Part shown: positions 11,629 through 24,400 of the stretch, one piece after another
How positions within the stretch are numbered: position 1 is the first letter of the stretch
Layout: each line of letters begins with the position of its first letter
Made by a program: the position numbers and the translations under genes
DNA from: Klebsormidium nitens
Taxonomy: Eukaryota; Streptophyta; Klebsormidiophyceae; Klebsormidiales; Klebsormidiaceae
Length of the DNA stretch: 64,000 nucleotides
Assembly: GCA_000708835.1 (NCBI GenBank)
Contig: DF237303.1
Location: 1 to 64,000 of the forward strand
Reading direction: 5' to 3'
The notes under the pieces: model-generated
Seen by the model: the letters and a program-made list of their open reading frames with translations, nothing else
Database searches by the model: none
Told to the model about the DNA's origin: nothing

Positions 11629-14600
11629 CTAGCCCACCTCCATAGCTGCAGGCTCCTCTTGTGATTGCAGCGCAGCTTGTAGCTTTTCCTTAAAGTCCTC
11701 GTCCCCCACAACATCGACCGCCGTTTTCTCGTCGTTATTTTGGATGTCAAGCCGGGCGCCATGCCGAAGAAGGAGGAACGCTACCTGTAGGCAAGAACGG
11801 TGACGGAAAGTGCTCTTTCGTAAGACAGACCTGCTTGGTGTTACACTGATAATTGAGGTTGGGACCAGTATCGACGCGGATTTTCAAATCGACGTGTTCA
11901 GGAGTCTCACGAATTAGGAGAAGGCCCAAAAGGAGTCACGTCCATCCGTAGTGACCCGGCTCTCTTCCCTCTCGTTTTTCAAGCTCCGGAAAAGCGGCAA
12001 CACACAGTGCGCCATCTATTCAAACTGCCGCCCTTCAGTGAACCTTTTCAAATCGAGCCCCTCTGCAACCTCGACATGTCCGGACTCGTCACACTCGGCA
12101 TCCGCTGAAAGCACTGCACTCTCAAGGAAGTCGTCGATTTGGACGAGGGGCCTCCCTCAACAACATGATTTGACGGTACTTCTGAAATGCGAAGGCGTGC
12201 GATACGCCCATCTGATGTACCCATCCATTCGTACTGACGCGCCTGCTACATTGAACCAACATCTTATGACTCCTTGCAATACCTCCGTCACCGACAGGCC
12301 TCATGCACAACGACGACTACAGGCAAAGCACCCAAACGAAATGCGTCCGGGTGATGGGCGCAAAAGGGTAGCTCGCGGACTCGTGCCCCGTTAGGCCGCA
12401 AGGTGATCAGATTCACGTACTAATGCAGGAAAGGTGTGTCTGTTTCTACGGAATGCCACGAGTCCTAATGCATCAAGGTCCTGGTGACAGGTATTTGAAG
12501 CCGCCTATGACACACGAAGCGGATCGGCCAACTTGTCGCAACAGCGCGGTCTTCCACAATCCCCCGATTTCGAAGCGGCGATGAAGAGCGGATGAATGCA
12601 CGGACCAAAAGGTTCACACAACAGTAACTCTGAGGCATTCTGAATTACGAATCGAGACCGCTATTGGACAAGGGGCAAAACGGTTGTCGAGCGTTGAGGA
12701 GCCCAGCTTTACTTTGAACGAAGGTTATGGTCGCGTCTGCAAACGCACTTTCTTTGGTCACTGAACGGGCGTTCGTGATCTGAGTGAACGAAGATGAAAT
12801 GAGGGGCGTCTTTTTGAGCGGGGCAGCTGACACGTTCCCGTGCGGCACCCACCTCTTGGTGGCCCGACGCTGCGGCCAGGAAGAGCGGCGTCTCGCCGTG
12901 CTTGTCCCGCACGTTCACCTTCGCTTTGCCATCGCGTATCAGCACCTCCGCAGCCGCCAGCTGTCCCGCTCCCGCGGCCCGGTGGAGAGGGGTAGCACCC
13001 AACTGCAAGGTTGTGCGAACCTGGCCGTCACATCCAGATTCAAACCGCCTCAGATCATTTGCGTGCACCTCCATCACGAAGCGGATTCGACGTTCGTTCG
13101 GGCTTTCGTACTGTTGACATCTGATCCTTGCATCTTTTTTCTTGCAGCATGCGAAGCAAGTTTACAGGCAGATTAGAGCCAGCTTTGCGAGGGCAGCTTG
13201 ACAGGGGAAGGCCCCGGGGAGGCAGACAACCGATAAATGACGACCAAGCAACAAAGAGAGCGGACTCCAGAGCCAGCGTTTGTCGCGACGAATGAGCACA
13301 AGCAAGTCCGCTGATTGTTCCTGCGTTCAGCTGAGCTGTCCGTTTGTGCTCGAACTTGCAAGAGGACCCCCGATAAGGAGAATAGGACCCGAGTCCGATC
13401 TCAACGCTTCTCTGAAGTCTGAAAAGGATCTGGCTGTCAAGTTGTCTTCCGGCGCTACAATTGAGCTAGACAAGATCGGAGGGCTGGAGCGAAAGGCTTG
13501 ACTTGAACTTGACTTTCGAACGCGAAGGGCCACCAATGAAAATGAGTCAGGAAAATGTAAAAAGAGGAGCGTCAAAAACAGGTGCCTGATTTGTGTCCGA
13601 AGGTCCGGCCCTACATTTGAAGGCCCAAGATTGCAGGCACGAGACGAATTATGCAGGACTTACTCGAACAGCAGGCTGGAAATATTGGTATGATTTCGAT
13701 GAGACGAAGGAAAACATAAGAGCCCAGACACTTGAAACGAACAAAATCCGGAAAGAGACGTAGCGAGGTGATACCTATCAACTGCAAGGTTGGGATACGA
13801 TAGATCTCGAGTTTGTGAGTCGCAAAGAGCCTCTTTTCACCCAAAACATCGAACATATCCAGGCGGGTGCGGGTAAGAAAACGAGTACTTCCAAGGTGCT
13901 TTCCAGGCGCAGCCAGAGGGAGTGCAAGAAGTGGAGGTCCGTATTTCTAATCAACCTCAAACAGACACTGCGCCGAGAAGACCGTAGCGGAATGCCTATG
14001 GTAAGCTTACAAAGAACGAACCCCCTGTTGATATCAGAACCAGTCACTGCTGACGCTCAGTATGTCCCTCGACTCGTCAACGTCGATCGCAATCAAATTA
14101 GCTCAGGCAAAGCAAAGCTACTGCTGTACACACGCACAGACAGCCTTTACTCACAGGCCCCAACTTTGCGGGTCGTATCCTCGGTACAAACAATAGCCCG
14201 CTTCTAACGACTCAGTCTCGACACATATGTGTTCTTTACTGAGTACTGTGTCCAAATAGCACGTGGAACAGAGTACAAGGTCTGTGCGGAGTCTCACCGA
14301 GTCTTTGGCTGCTGCGCTTGCGCCTTTCCGCAGGAGCGCGGCGACAACTCCATCCCGCCCCTTGCTCGCTGCGTAATGCAGAGCTGTCCTCCCACCTGGC
14401 ACGGGGGGCATCAAACAAGATACGTCAGACACATTTCGACAACGCGAAACGGCCACATATGAAGCCTAACAGTCTGAATAAGGGAGCAGCTGCAAGGTTA
14501 GAGGCGCTCAGCCACTATAGCTTCAACGAGTCCAAAAAAAACTAGTTGTAAGGCTTGGTCCTTGTGCTCAAAGATATTTCGCAAGCACAGAAGAGGCAAT

Positions 14601-16807
14601 CTGGGATTTTCGAGGTGAGGTCTTTCAGGATTAGGTCTCCGTCCTCTAATCTTTCAGTTCAAATACACGCTCGTACGTTTGTTTTCGCTTGATTTCCTAC
14701 TGTTTCCTACTTTTTCTACCACACACTTCATCACAGCGTTCGTTCCAGTTCAGAGGTCGGTAGATGGGCTCTCAGCCTTGTCAGTTGAGGCAGCACCAAA
14801 GGGCACGTCCCCTTCCCAACGAGTTTTCGCCATGATGATTACGAAATGTTTCCATAAACCTTACGCAGGACGTGAGGCAGTATGTCCACCCCAGGCGGAG
14901 ATTGTTGACATTTTCGATAATAAACTGTCTTTGTACTTTTGGAACTCGAGTTTCTCCCCCCCCCCAACTCGTGCCAGGAGTGGGCGAGCTCAAAGGAGCT
15001 GAACCCTCGACAAGACGAAAGTGAGCAGTGGTTCCCACCATGGAGAGTCCCGTACCCTAATAATTGCTGAGGAATCTCATCATTCCTGGCCACCTGACAC
15101 ACTCTCTGGAGGCACACTTTGCCAGGAGAGCCTCTGAGAAGCCCTCAGGCCGCGAAGTGCGAGTATGGGTCCAGCATCCGGGTTGAGGAGGGGCCTTCTG
15201 GAATTGGATCTTAGCATTTGACAGACTGTGCCCTGAACCCTTTTCAATACCCATCAGGTGCACCAAAGTAGTTGTGGCCCCGGCTCACAACAAGTTTGGA
15301 AGGAGGACCGGCCAGAGTGCCGGCACGCCGGCTGCTTTGTGTTGCACCGTACTTACCACCGTAGCATTGGCCAGAACATGACAAACATAGGCCGGGCCAG
15401 GCTTTGTAATGACAGTTTTTTCAGTGGCCTGCTGCTGGCTGTTGCAGATCAATGATGTGAAGGGCAGAAGCGGGACTCACTCGAGTTTGTGGCGTCGACT
15501 GCTGCCCCCAAATTCAGCAGCAGATCGACCACAGCGTCGTGCCCGCTGCTGGCCGCCGAGATGAGCGGCGTCCAGCCGTCTTCGTCGGACACCGACACAT
15601 CGGCCCCGCCGGCGCTAACAAACAGGTTTATCAACTGCAACACACAGTGTAAGGTCAATGATCAGTATGATGTCTAACCTTATAACGAACAAATTCCAGG
15701 ATGGCTGGATGAAGTCAAGAGCCTGGAAATTGTCTAGATCAACCAACCCGAGCTTCAGAACAAAGCAAATGTATAGCCACAGTGTTTAGAGGTTTTTTGA
15801 AGGAGCAACAAGCCTAATGATCCCCGAAGAGGATTAGCAGAAGCCTAATGCCAGTTTAACATGTGCCTGTCAAGTTGCCAAGGTTTTGCCGGCAGACGTC
15901 TAAACCTGGATAACAGGGAAGGCCCAAAGGCAGTCAGAGCATGTAATAAATGATGCCGCTAGAAGGAACCATTTGAAACTTCTATACAGCTTCACTCACA
16001 CTTACCACTAACTCAGAAAAGGCAAGTTCCAGAGAGAGTCCTTGACGACTCTTTATTTTGACATTGCTCATCTGAAACATCTAGTCTGACAGGAATCAGG
16101 ATGCATCACGAGGTTAGAACAATGCTGAGTGGCACCAACAGTTCCTGAGCTCCCATGTTAGGACATTGAAGATGAAACACTTTGGGGGCGAAAACTGGCT
16201 GCCTTGAGCCGCAGCAGTGATCATCTCATTCAAATGTGCAGCTAATGAATGGGGCAATCCTTGTGACAGACGGTTGCAAAGTGAGGGCCTCTGATTGGCC
16301 GCCCTATATTGAAGGTATTTTGCCCTTGACCTAGTTGCGCTGCCCGCTCGGCGCACCACCACTGATCGCACTTGCAACAACGGAGAGAAGAGGAAAGAGG
16401 AAAGTAGCTATGACCATTCTCAAGATGACCTAACAGCTATCCATAAACCTTGTGGCACTAGTGCAACCAGGCGGTCTTTCAAGAGAATCTTTCAAAAGTG
16501 GCTTGGGCTTTTATAATGGTGAGTCAGCAGCAGCAATCTCTCTCGCTGCGCAGTGATCACCTTCTCGGGGAACAATCAACACGAATTGTGTGGCCCAAAC
16601 CAGATAAAGGCGACGTATTCGAACTGAATTGCTCACGTTTGCATGCCCTCCTGCTGCTGCACAATGTAGCACAGTGCGTTCATCGTCGTCTCTGCTTCTG
16701 CATACTTTGCTGAGCTCAGAAGACGTCAAGGATGCAAAAAACTGCTGGTCCCCCTTCGTGGCGGCTTCGAATGGGGGCCCCTGCCCCTCAAACAGAGCTG
16801 CAGACAT
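11629..16807 (-). CDS. PSMD10: Gankyrin/Nas6-like ankyrin protein (26S proteasome non-ATPase subunit 10 type), 5 exons
   Basis: Ankyrin-repeat protein of the gankyrin (PSMD10/Nas6) family, an assembly chaperone that binds the Rpt3 ATPase of the 19S regulatory particle. Exons in transcription order: 16807-16637, 15634-15481, 14395-14298, 13002-12853, 11784-11629. All have phase-compatible GT-AG junctions and encode 242 residues, against about 226 in animals. Successive repeats are DERTVLHCAAAGGHAN (about 41-57), EDGWTPLISAASSGHD (from 75), GRTALHYAASKGRD (from 110), [14 protein letters not shown] (from 143), GETPLFLAAASGHQE (exon 4 end) and a terminal capping repeat. GWTPL followed by TALHYAASK reproduces the gankyrin order. 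The tail (QSQEEPAAMEVG) is short and acidic. Other ankyrin proteins share this fold, but length, repeat number and order favour gankyrin. The gene is divergent from the WDR47-like gene, with a 1.7 kb spacer. Confidence 0.92.
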
Positions 16808-18478
16808 TGTGAGGACACTGACCAGCGCAGATTCGGAGGGGACGTCTGTTGCAGCAATGTGGCCACCATTGTTGCCATGGCGGTTGAGTCATCTGTCCAA
16901 GTTAAACTCGATCAATCCCTGAATAAAAATGTCGGAAAGCTGTGCAATATCCTGTGCGAAATATGCGGGCGGTGCATCAGGTTTGGCGACCAGGAGCTTT
17001 CAAGACGCCCCGGTTTTAAAGTTTCTCCCGTTATAGCAGCATCCCCCAGTGTCGATTCGTCGCTGCTTCCTGCGTATTCCGGCCATCGACCGCGTGGCGT
17101 TAAGTAATACATTTATGCAGATATTGCAGAGGCGCAGAGTCTGACCGAGGGATCAATTAGAGTATTAAAGAGGCATAAAAGCAGATAAGAATGGTGTATA
17201 CGACTGAGATTGCTGACATAGGACAATCGCAGAGTCTCTGCCACTAGGCCATGGCAATGATTGATAGTGGTATATGCTTGCCTCTCATACGATCTCGAGA
17301 GCACGTGCTTATACGTCGCGTGTGAAGGAAGAAGGTGCTCTTCGAAAAGAGGTTGCAAGCGCGCCAGATGTCGAAATGCAAGCAAGGGGAGATCTTCAGC
17401 TGCTGCCCCGCCATGGAACATCCTTGGACCTGGGAGGCGCTCTAACAGTAAGGGACTCCCTGCTTCCTTGCAGCCTTATCCAAAGGGTTTCCCTTAGGCT
17501 CGAGCGCTTCTTTTTCCAGAATTCGCTCGAGCTTAAGGTTTGTCGCAGTGGGCGAATCTCGCGGCGCGCGTCCTCTCTGGGGAAAGTTGCATCTTTGATG
17601 CCGACGTGTTGGTTCTTGAGGGTTCCAAATCAAAGAGCTCCTGAGGGCCTTATAACATATCGTCACTCACTGCAGCACGCCAGGGGGCCAGAATCTTTTT
17701 GTGGAGCAATATGCGGTAAAAGTTACTCTCTAGCTCGGTCCTTGTGTCAGCAACACCCAGAATGTGGGGGCCAGCATCGAAAGCATTGACATTGAGGACC
17801 CCGTGCTCTTGATTTGCCCAGCATTTGTGTTGAGGGGGGACTGGTCTGCGTCCTCTAGCATCAGCCTGTTCTGATTGGGCTTGGGCAAACGCCGCCATGG
17901 GGAGCGGCTCACAAATCCCTACTCCTTGGCTCCTTGACATATAGTCCTTCTGGACCTTCAATTGAAGTTGGCAACAGCGCAGACGGGTCAGGAATCGGAA
18001 GCTGGCGTTTGTGAGTTGAAGAGCGTCATGAGAGAGCTGCCATGAGGCAAGGAGAGATGAGGTGTCCTTCACAGTCCTCAGGGAGGGGTTGGACTGCAGG
18101 GAGACGCACGCAGAACACGTTCTTTGACGTTTTCTGAGCTCCGGCTTCGAGGGGGGGCAAGTGCCTCCTCAGGCAAGTGTTCGGGGGTGGGCTGGTTATA
18201 AGCAACCTATCCAGGGTAGCTCGGGGGACTTTTGCTGGAGAGCACGGCAGCTTGACACAATGCAGGGTTGCATGAATTACAGACTTGGGGGTCTCTTTGC
18301 CGCCTTCAAGACCTGTCTGCAGTGGTGGGGGGCCTCACAGCCTGCCCCGGTATGCCTCTCAAGCGCAGAGGCATGTTGCGCGTCTCTTTAGAAAGCGCCT
18401 GCAACTAGAAAGCGCCTGGCATGCGAGGTGCGCGCGTTATCGACCTCTGATCGAGCCCCAGTCCATTGCAAATCCACA
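16808..18478. other. Shared upstream region of two divergent genes
   Basis: This spacer separates the gankyrin-like gene (leftward) from the WDR47-like gene (rightward), so both promoters are expected here. No exon, RNA gene or repeat was recognised. Open frames in it (for example 17274-17789, plus) lack family similarity. The 5'UTR boundaries cannot be placed from sequence alone. Confidence 0.6.
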
Positions 18479-21400
18479 ATGGGTCCGCCAGCGGAAGCTT
18501 TGCCTGTAGGGCCATCCAACTTCAGTCCAATTTCACCGGAGTCAAATGGACCTCAGGCCGGGTGGACAAATGAGGTTCCAAAGAGTGCACTTGCGATGCT
18601 TCCGGGGCCGTCCCTGCCGTCGCTGCCTGCTGGGGCGCACAAGGAGATTCTGCAGCTCATTGCGGGGTACCTTGAGGTTTGGGGGTTGAGCTTCAAGATT
18701 GAGAAGAAAAGCGTGGGGAAGGATGCGGCAAGAGACCAGAGCGAGCGTCAGAGACTGGGAGAGCTGATTTTGGACGGGAAGTGGACGGAGGCACTGCAAG
18801 CGCTGGAAGCTTTACAGGTAACCAGCTCAGGAATTAGCTTGCACCTTCTATGGGGCAGAGGGGCAGGATGAGAAGCTTTTGAAGCCACCATTTCTAGTGG
18901 CATCAGAAACTTTGAGCTCGATCTTTGCGACCTAAACTTGTCCTTTGGGTTTAGCTCCCAGGTGACCTCCCAGGTGCTTCGCCAGACAAACCCTAGTGTT
19001 GCAAATGTAAAGTTCCTGAGGTTGTGAAGCAAATGACTCATGATGTCTGTGCATCAATTGAGTGCCCTGCAATTGGAATCGGTTTGGCTACGGCGAGGCC
19101 TCTGGCATTGCTTTCAGATAATGCCCCCTTGGAGGAACATAGGAGGTCTGCATCATACTCAGTTGTCAGCCTGGCAACCAGGGAGACTTTGGTAGTTTGG
19201 TGTTGATGTTTTCGCACATTTGAGGTCGTCACGCATGAAGCGGTCAGCTCATAAGCGCTTCGCGCAAGAGACATTATCCCTGAAATGAACCGGAGTCTGA
19301 CCATAAATGTTACAAAGAAGGAACAGCCAGGTCGTTGGAATTTTCAATCGGGAACAGGCCACAGCTTCTCCACTTTACCTTACCCGCTGTTGCATCTGCG
19401 TGTGTGCAGCTTGGGTCACAGTGTGCGCCCCTGGTATTCCTGCTCCGGAAGCAACAGCTGCTGGAGTGCATCAACGATCGTGCACAAAAGGTGAGGCTGT
19501 GGCGCGCGTATGCTCAACGGCTTGCACAAGCAAACCTTGCACATGTTGCACCCCTGGCTGGGTGGTCTCTTCACTTTGCTTTGCTTCGATTATGATGGCC
19601 CGTTTCAGGAACCAGTCACTTTGATTAATCGGTTCGTGCGTTTATGTTAGAGTAGACGCTGCACATTTGCATGTATTTGGAGGAGAAGATATTCTTATCC
19701 AGGTTTGCCCGCCAAGGCATGGCCTGCGCCCACTCACAAGGAGCAGTTCCTAGAACGAACGACCGTAACATCCATTATGTCCCTGTTCTCCTTCTCCCAT
19801 CGCTCATGAAAGGGGAAGATCGAAACTGGTTCAGATTCCTGCGTTCCCTGTCTGTTCTTCCCAGGCGGGCGATAGTCCGCAGCTTGCGGATGCGGTGGCT
19901 GACTCTCTGGCAGCCCTCCAGGGGCTGTCCTCGGAGCAGGAGTTTGACGAGCTGCGCTCTTTGGCATCAGCTGTGGTGAGGATCGAGCCAGGCTCATCTA
20001 GATCTGTTCCAATCAGAGACGAGCTTCCAAATGAGCTGTCGTAGCGGGTTTTCTTGTCTGGACGAAGTAAGGACGAGTTGCGCCGCGTTTGTACTTTCAG
20101 CGCGTCCATCTTGTTCATCCAAGTCTCTCGTTTTGAGGTATCAATGGTTGTGTTTGGTAACCCACGCAGATTTTCAGGAACGCTTTTCAGCTGGTTTGCG
20201 GATCCATCTGGCCTCTGCCTCCTGAACTGGACAATAATCGAACCGTGCTTTTTTCCTCCACAGGATCTTCACGATCTTCCCGCCTACGCGGACTGGACTG
20301 TTGCAAGCGGCCGACAAGAGTGCGCCCAAGCCCTTCTAAACATCCCGACCCTCCAGGCCTTTGACACAGCCGGGACAGCTCCGGCCCCTTTCGAGGTTGT
20401 TCCTCCAGGAGCAGTGTCAACAGAGAGCCGGCTCGAGGAACTCCTGCGGCAGGCGCTCGCTTTCCAAGCTGTGAGAGCGGGGGTCTCTGTCGAGTCTGCA
20501 GAACTGCTGAGCAGGGAAGCGGGGGAGAATGGGCACCGGTCGCCATCTGTTAGCAGCGAGCAAGCTGTGGGAAGCATCGTGACGGGGCTCAAGATTGAAG
20601 TGGGGGGGCAGGACCTGGAATCCAGCAGTGCGGGGAGCTCCTTTGAAGGCAACGGCGTTTACACTCCCACTGGCAGCACGCCGGAAGAGGAGAAAGCAAA
20701 GGGCGGCGAGAATGGCATCAGCGTGCCCCTCCTTGCTGACCTCAGCGTGATCTCAGCAAACGGGCAGAGCTCGGGGGAGGTCACGCCGGGAGGGTCTGCG
20801 TTCACACTGCTGCGCGACGTCGACTGGGGTCTGGCGGCGCAGCGTGACCCGTTCGATGTGGGAATGCCCTCAGGAATGGCCTTCAGAAGGACGTTCATGG
20901 AGGACTCGTTGCTGCGCCCCACTGACGCGCCCCTGTCGCGAGCAACTAGCATGGGGGGGCAGGAACCTAACTCTGCGGCAGGGGATCTAGCACTGCCGGT
21001 TGTGCCGCGAGTGAAGGCGAAAGTCCACGCCGAAAAGAAGAGCGACGACGAGGGGCCTGGTTTGCGCCTGACATATCCAAACAAGCCAATGAATGGATTG
21101 AGTGACAACGAGGGAGGGGGGAGAGAGAAGCCTAGGAGGGAAGGGGGGGGGGGGAAAAGCGGCAGGGCCATGGGGCGTGACAGTGTCGAGCCTGGCGAGC
21201 GGAGAGGGGAGGAGCGGCTTGAGAGGGAAGACTCGTCCAAGCAGTGGGCGCGAGCCAAGTCCGAGGAACCAGACGCGGGCGTCTCCGGCCGGGTCGTCGA
21301 GCCCGAAGCGAGGCCCGAGACTAAGCCCCGCCGTGCAAGTCCCCCCCTAGAAGAGAGGTTTGGGCCAACGATCATGGTGACCAGCAAACCCCCCCGCTCG

Positions 21401-24400
21401 AGCAACCCCGCTGCCGCTAAGCCGTCTCCCGCTGCATCCCCCCGGATAAGCGAAGGGCTACGGGCGTCTGCGCCGGCCTCCCCGAACAAGGGCAAAATAC
21501 CCCCTTGGAACGTAGACGAGGGGGGGTCGCGAAAGGGCACGCCAAAAGGGTCGTGGTCCAATCCGCCGTCGCCGCATGGGGAGGGGGTAGACCCCGACGA
21601 ATACGACAAGGACGTGCGTGCACAGTATGAGCAAGTCAAGGCGCTATTTGAGGCGGAGAGGGCGGCGAGGGGCGACTACCGAGGGGAGCGGTATGAGGAG
21701 GTGGGGGCGAAGTACGACCTGGGGAATGAGCGGAAAGGAGGCGATGCAGACCGGAGCCGGTCTATGGAACGGGAAGTGTCTGGAGAACGGTCGTTGCACC
21801 ATTCGAAGAGCGGGCCCCTGAGCATAGAATCCGAAGCCTCCAGAATACGGGTGTCGTTAGGCAGCGACCGAGTCCCCTCCCCCCGCCCCGCCAAGACGTC
21901 TCCACGTAAACCGTCATCTAAAACGCAGGACTACGGGTCACCCTCGATCTCCCCGTCCAAGCACCGGAGGTCCAGCTCCGCGGAGAAGCTGCACGAGGCG
22001 GCGGAACGGGTGCCGCTGCCGCGCGCGGAGAAACTAGAGCGGCCCATCTCGCGCTCGGGCCCGCTGGAGCGTGTGCCGAGCCCGGTGCCGAAAGCGGGCG
22101 CGTTCAGTTCTGCGGCCAGCACGCCAAAGGGCATCACGCGCAGTCCGTCGTTTATACGGAGGGCGAGCCAAGCAGGGCGGGCGTACAGGTGACTTTACAA
22201 ACTCTTTCTGTTTTGGATTGTTGTCTGCTTGACTATGAAAGACGCTTTCTCCTCCTGGTAGCTCAAGCGTTGCTTGATGCGGACCTTTATGAAAATCCAT
22301 TGAACATTTCTGAATTGAGACCCTCAAGTGCACAGCTGGCAGCGTAAGACTTCGAGCCATAAAGGATCTGAACAAGTCGCTCTTGGATTCTGATCTAAGG
22401 AGTGTGCAGATGTCGAGACCGACGAACTGTCTTCGGGAATCCGACTGTATGAAAAGGGTGGTAAGATGGAGAAACAGGGAGATGCTTCCAAAGTACAGGC
22501 ATTCAAGACTCTGTAAGCTGTGCATGGTTGTGTGTATCCTGGACAAGGAGAAGATGGGGCATCGTGCCTCATGTAGATGAGTACGCAAAGTACAAATGTT
22601 CATTAAAACATACTCCCGACGCATGGGTATCAACAACAAAGCAATACAGCTTACCCATACCAACCCTCATGGTTTTCCTTGCAGTAACCTGGATCCAACG
22701 GCGGGCTTCGCTTCTGCGACGGTGCTCAAGGACACGCAGCCAGTGAGGACGGTGGCCTGGGACCGGGATGGCAACTTCCTGGCCGTCGGATCGAACTCGC
22801 GGACGCTCAGGATCTGCCACGTGTGGGGGGTCACGGGGGAAGAGCCGGGCAGCAGGAGCAGCAGGGAGCACGCAAAAGCAGGTCAGCCCCAGCCCGGTCG
22901 GATAAGAGTCTGAACTTCAAAACGTGTGCATCGAAAACTGCCACGTTGTTCACTCTTCGACTAAGATCGTCGAATGCTGATTTTCCCCCCAAGGGAAACC
23001 ATGATTCATCCACCTGGTAGCTTGCTCGAGTGTCAACACTGCGTTGAACAGCATATCACACCGATTTTGGCGGAGGCACTGAGAGATTTTTATGGCAGGT
23101 TTTGAACCAGTATTTTCATGTGAGTCGTGATTCAAGCCAGGACCGCCGTTGACTGTAGGTGTCCCCGGCGCCAAGGTGGTTGTCGAAGAGCGCGACTGGC
23201 ACATGGGCAGTGTCTATACCGTCGGCTGGAACTGCACGGGCGGCCTCGTGGCCACCGGCAGCAACGACCAGACGCTCAAGGTCGCGTCGGTGCAGCGCGC
23301 CAAAGGCGAGGACTACGGGAACCTGTACTTCGGCATTGCGGGCCCAGACGACATCGGGGAGTGCACCTTCGAGGGCCACGATGGCACCATCCGCGATCTG
23401 GCGTTCAGTCCTGTTGCAGAGAGCATGGTCTTGTCGGGTGAGGGGCGCTGTTGCGTGGACGTATACCTGTCCGTTTCACTGATTGTTGCTTTCGCAACCC
23501 AAGCACGATTGGTCGTTTGGCGTTTGCTCCCTCCGTTTTCGTGCCATGATGGGGCTCAGGCGTTGATCTGCTAGCATCATTTGATTCTTTGATCTGCTTG
23601 AACAAGTGATTCGTGGCAAGAGCCTCATTTGTAAGCGGCAGTCCTCTCTATCTGACTTCCTTAAGGCCAGCACCACTTTTTCGTCAGCCGCTTTTAGTGC
23701 CTGGTATGTCGAAGCAAAATAGTCTAGCTCACGTTTAAGATTCAGGCGATTGCCAGGATTGCGTTGCACAGGCGAATTCATAGACGACAAAGTTTGGATT
23801 CCATCTTTCTTTTAGAGAACCTTGGCTTTCATTCGTCCTATCGAGTCAGCATCCTTTTCAGCATGTCATCACTCCTTACGTGCAGGGTCTTCCGTTCTTT
23901 CTTGCGTTCTTCTTTGATCGGGACCCACAGTGAAATCGCTCGCATTTTACCGGATCCCCATCTCATGCAATGCTGACGTCATGCAGGCGGAGCGGGCGAC
24001 TTCGGCATGCGGTACTGGGACTGCGAGAGCGGGACGGTGGTGTGCACTCTGTGGGGCAGCGCCGCGGCCATCTTTGCGATGCGCATCGCGCCCGACGGGA
24101 GGACCGTCGTCACAGGGGGGGGCGAGACTACCTGCCGCGTCTGGGACCTGCGCACTGCAAGCTGCGTGCGCACGTTTGGACAGTACAACTCGCAGGTGAG
24201 CCGGAAAATGGGAACCTTCCGAGCCCAAAGAGTGTGTTTTGGATTGATTGGGAACTCCTTTATTGGTTTTGCTATCTAGAGACGACGACGACCGTTTTTG
24301 GAAGAAACTCGGTTGTTTTGACATGTTTCTGAACCCTCTGGTCCTGTGAAGGGCAAGGCGCAGGTAAGCTGCGGGACGGGGAGATTGTCACTTTGTGGGG

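Noticed and set aside
20659-21639. 326-codon antisense open frame inside WDR47-like exon 4
   Set aside because: It is a Ser/Pro-rich shadow of the disordered plus-strand exon with GC-rich codons; no independent gene signal.
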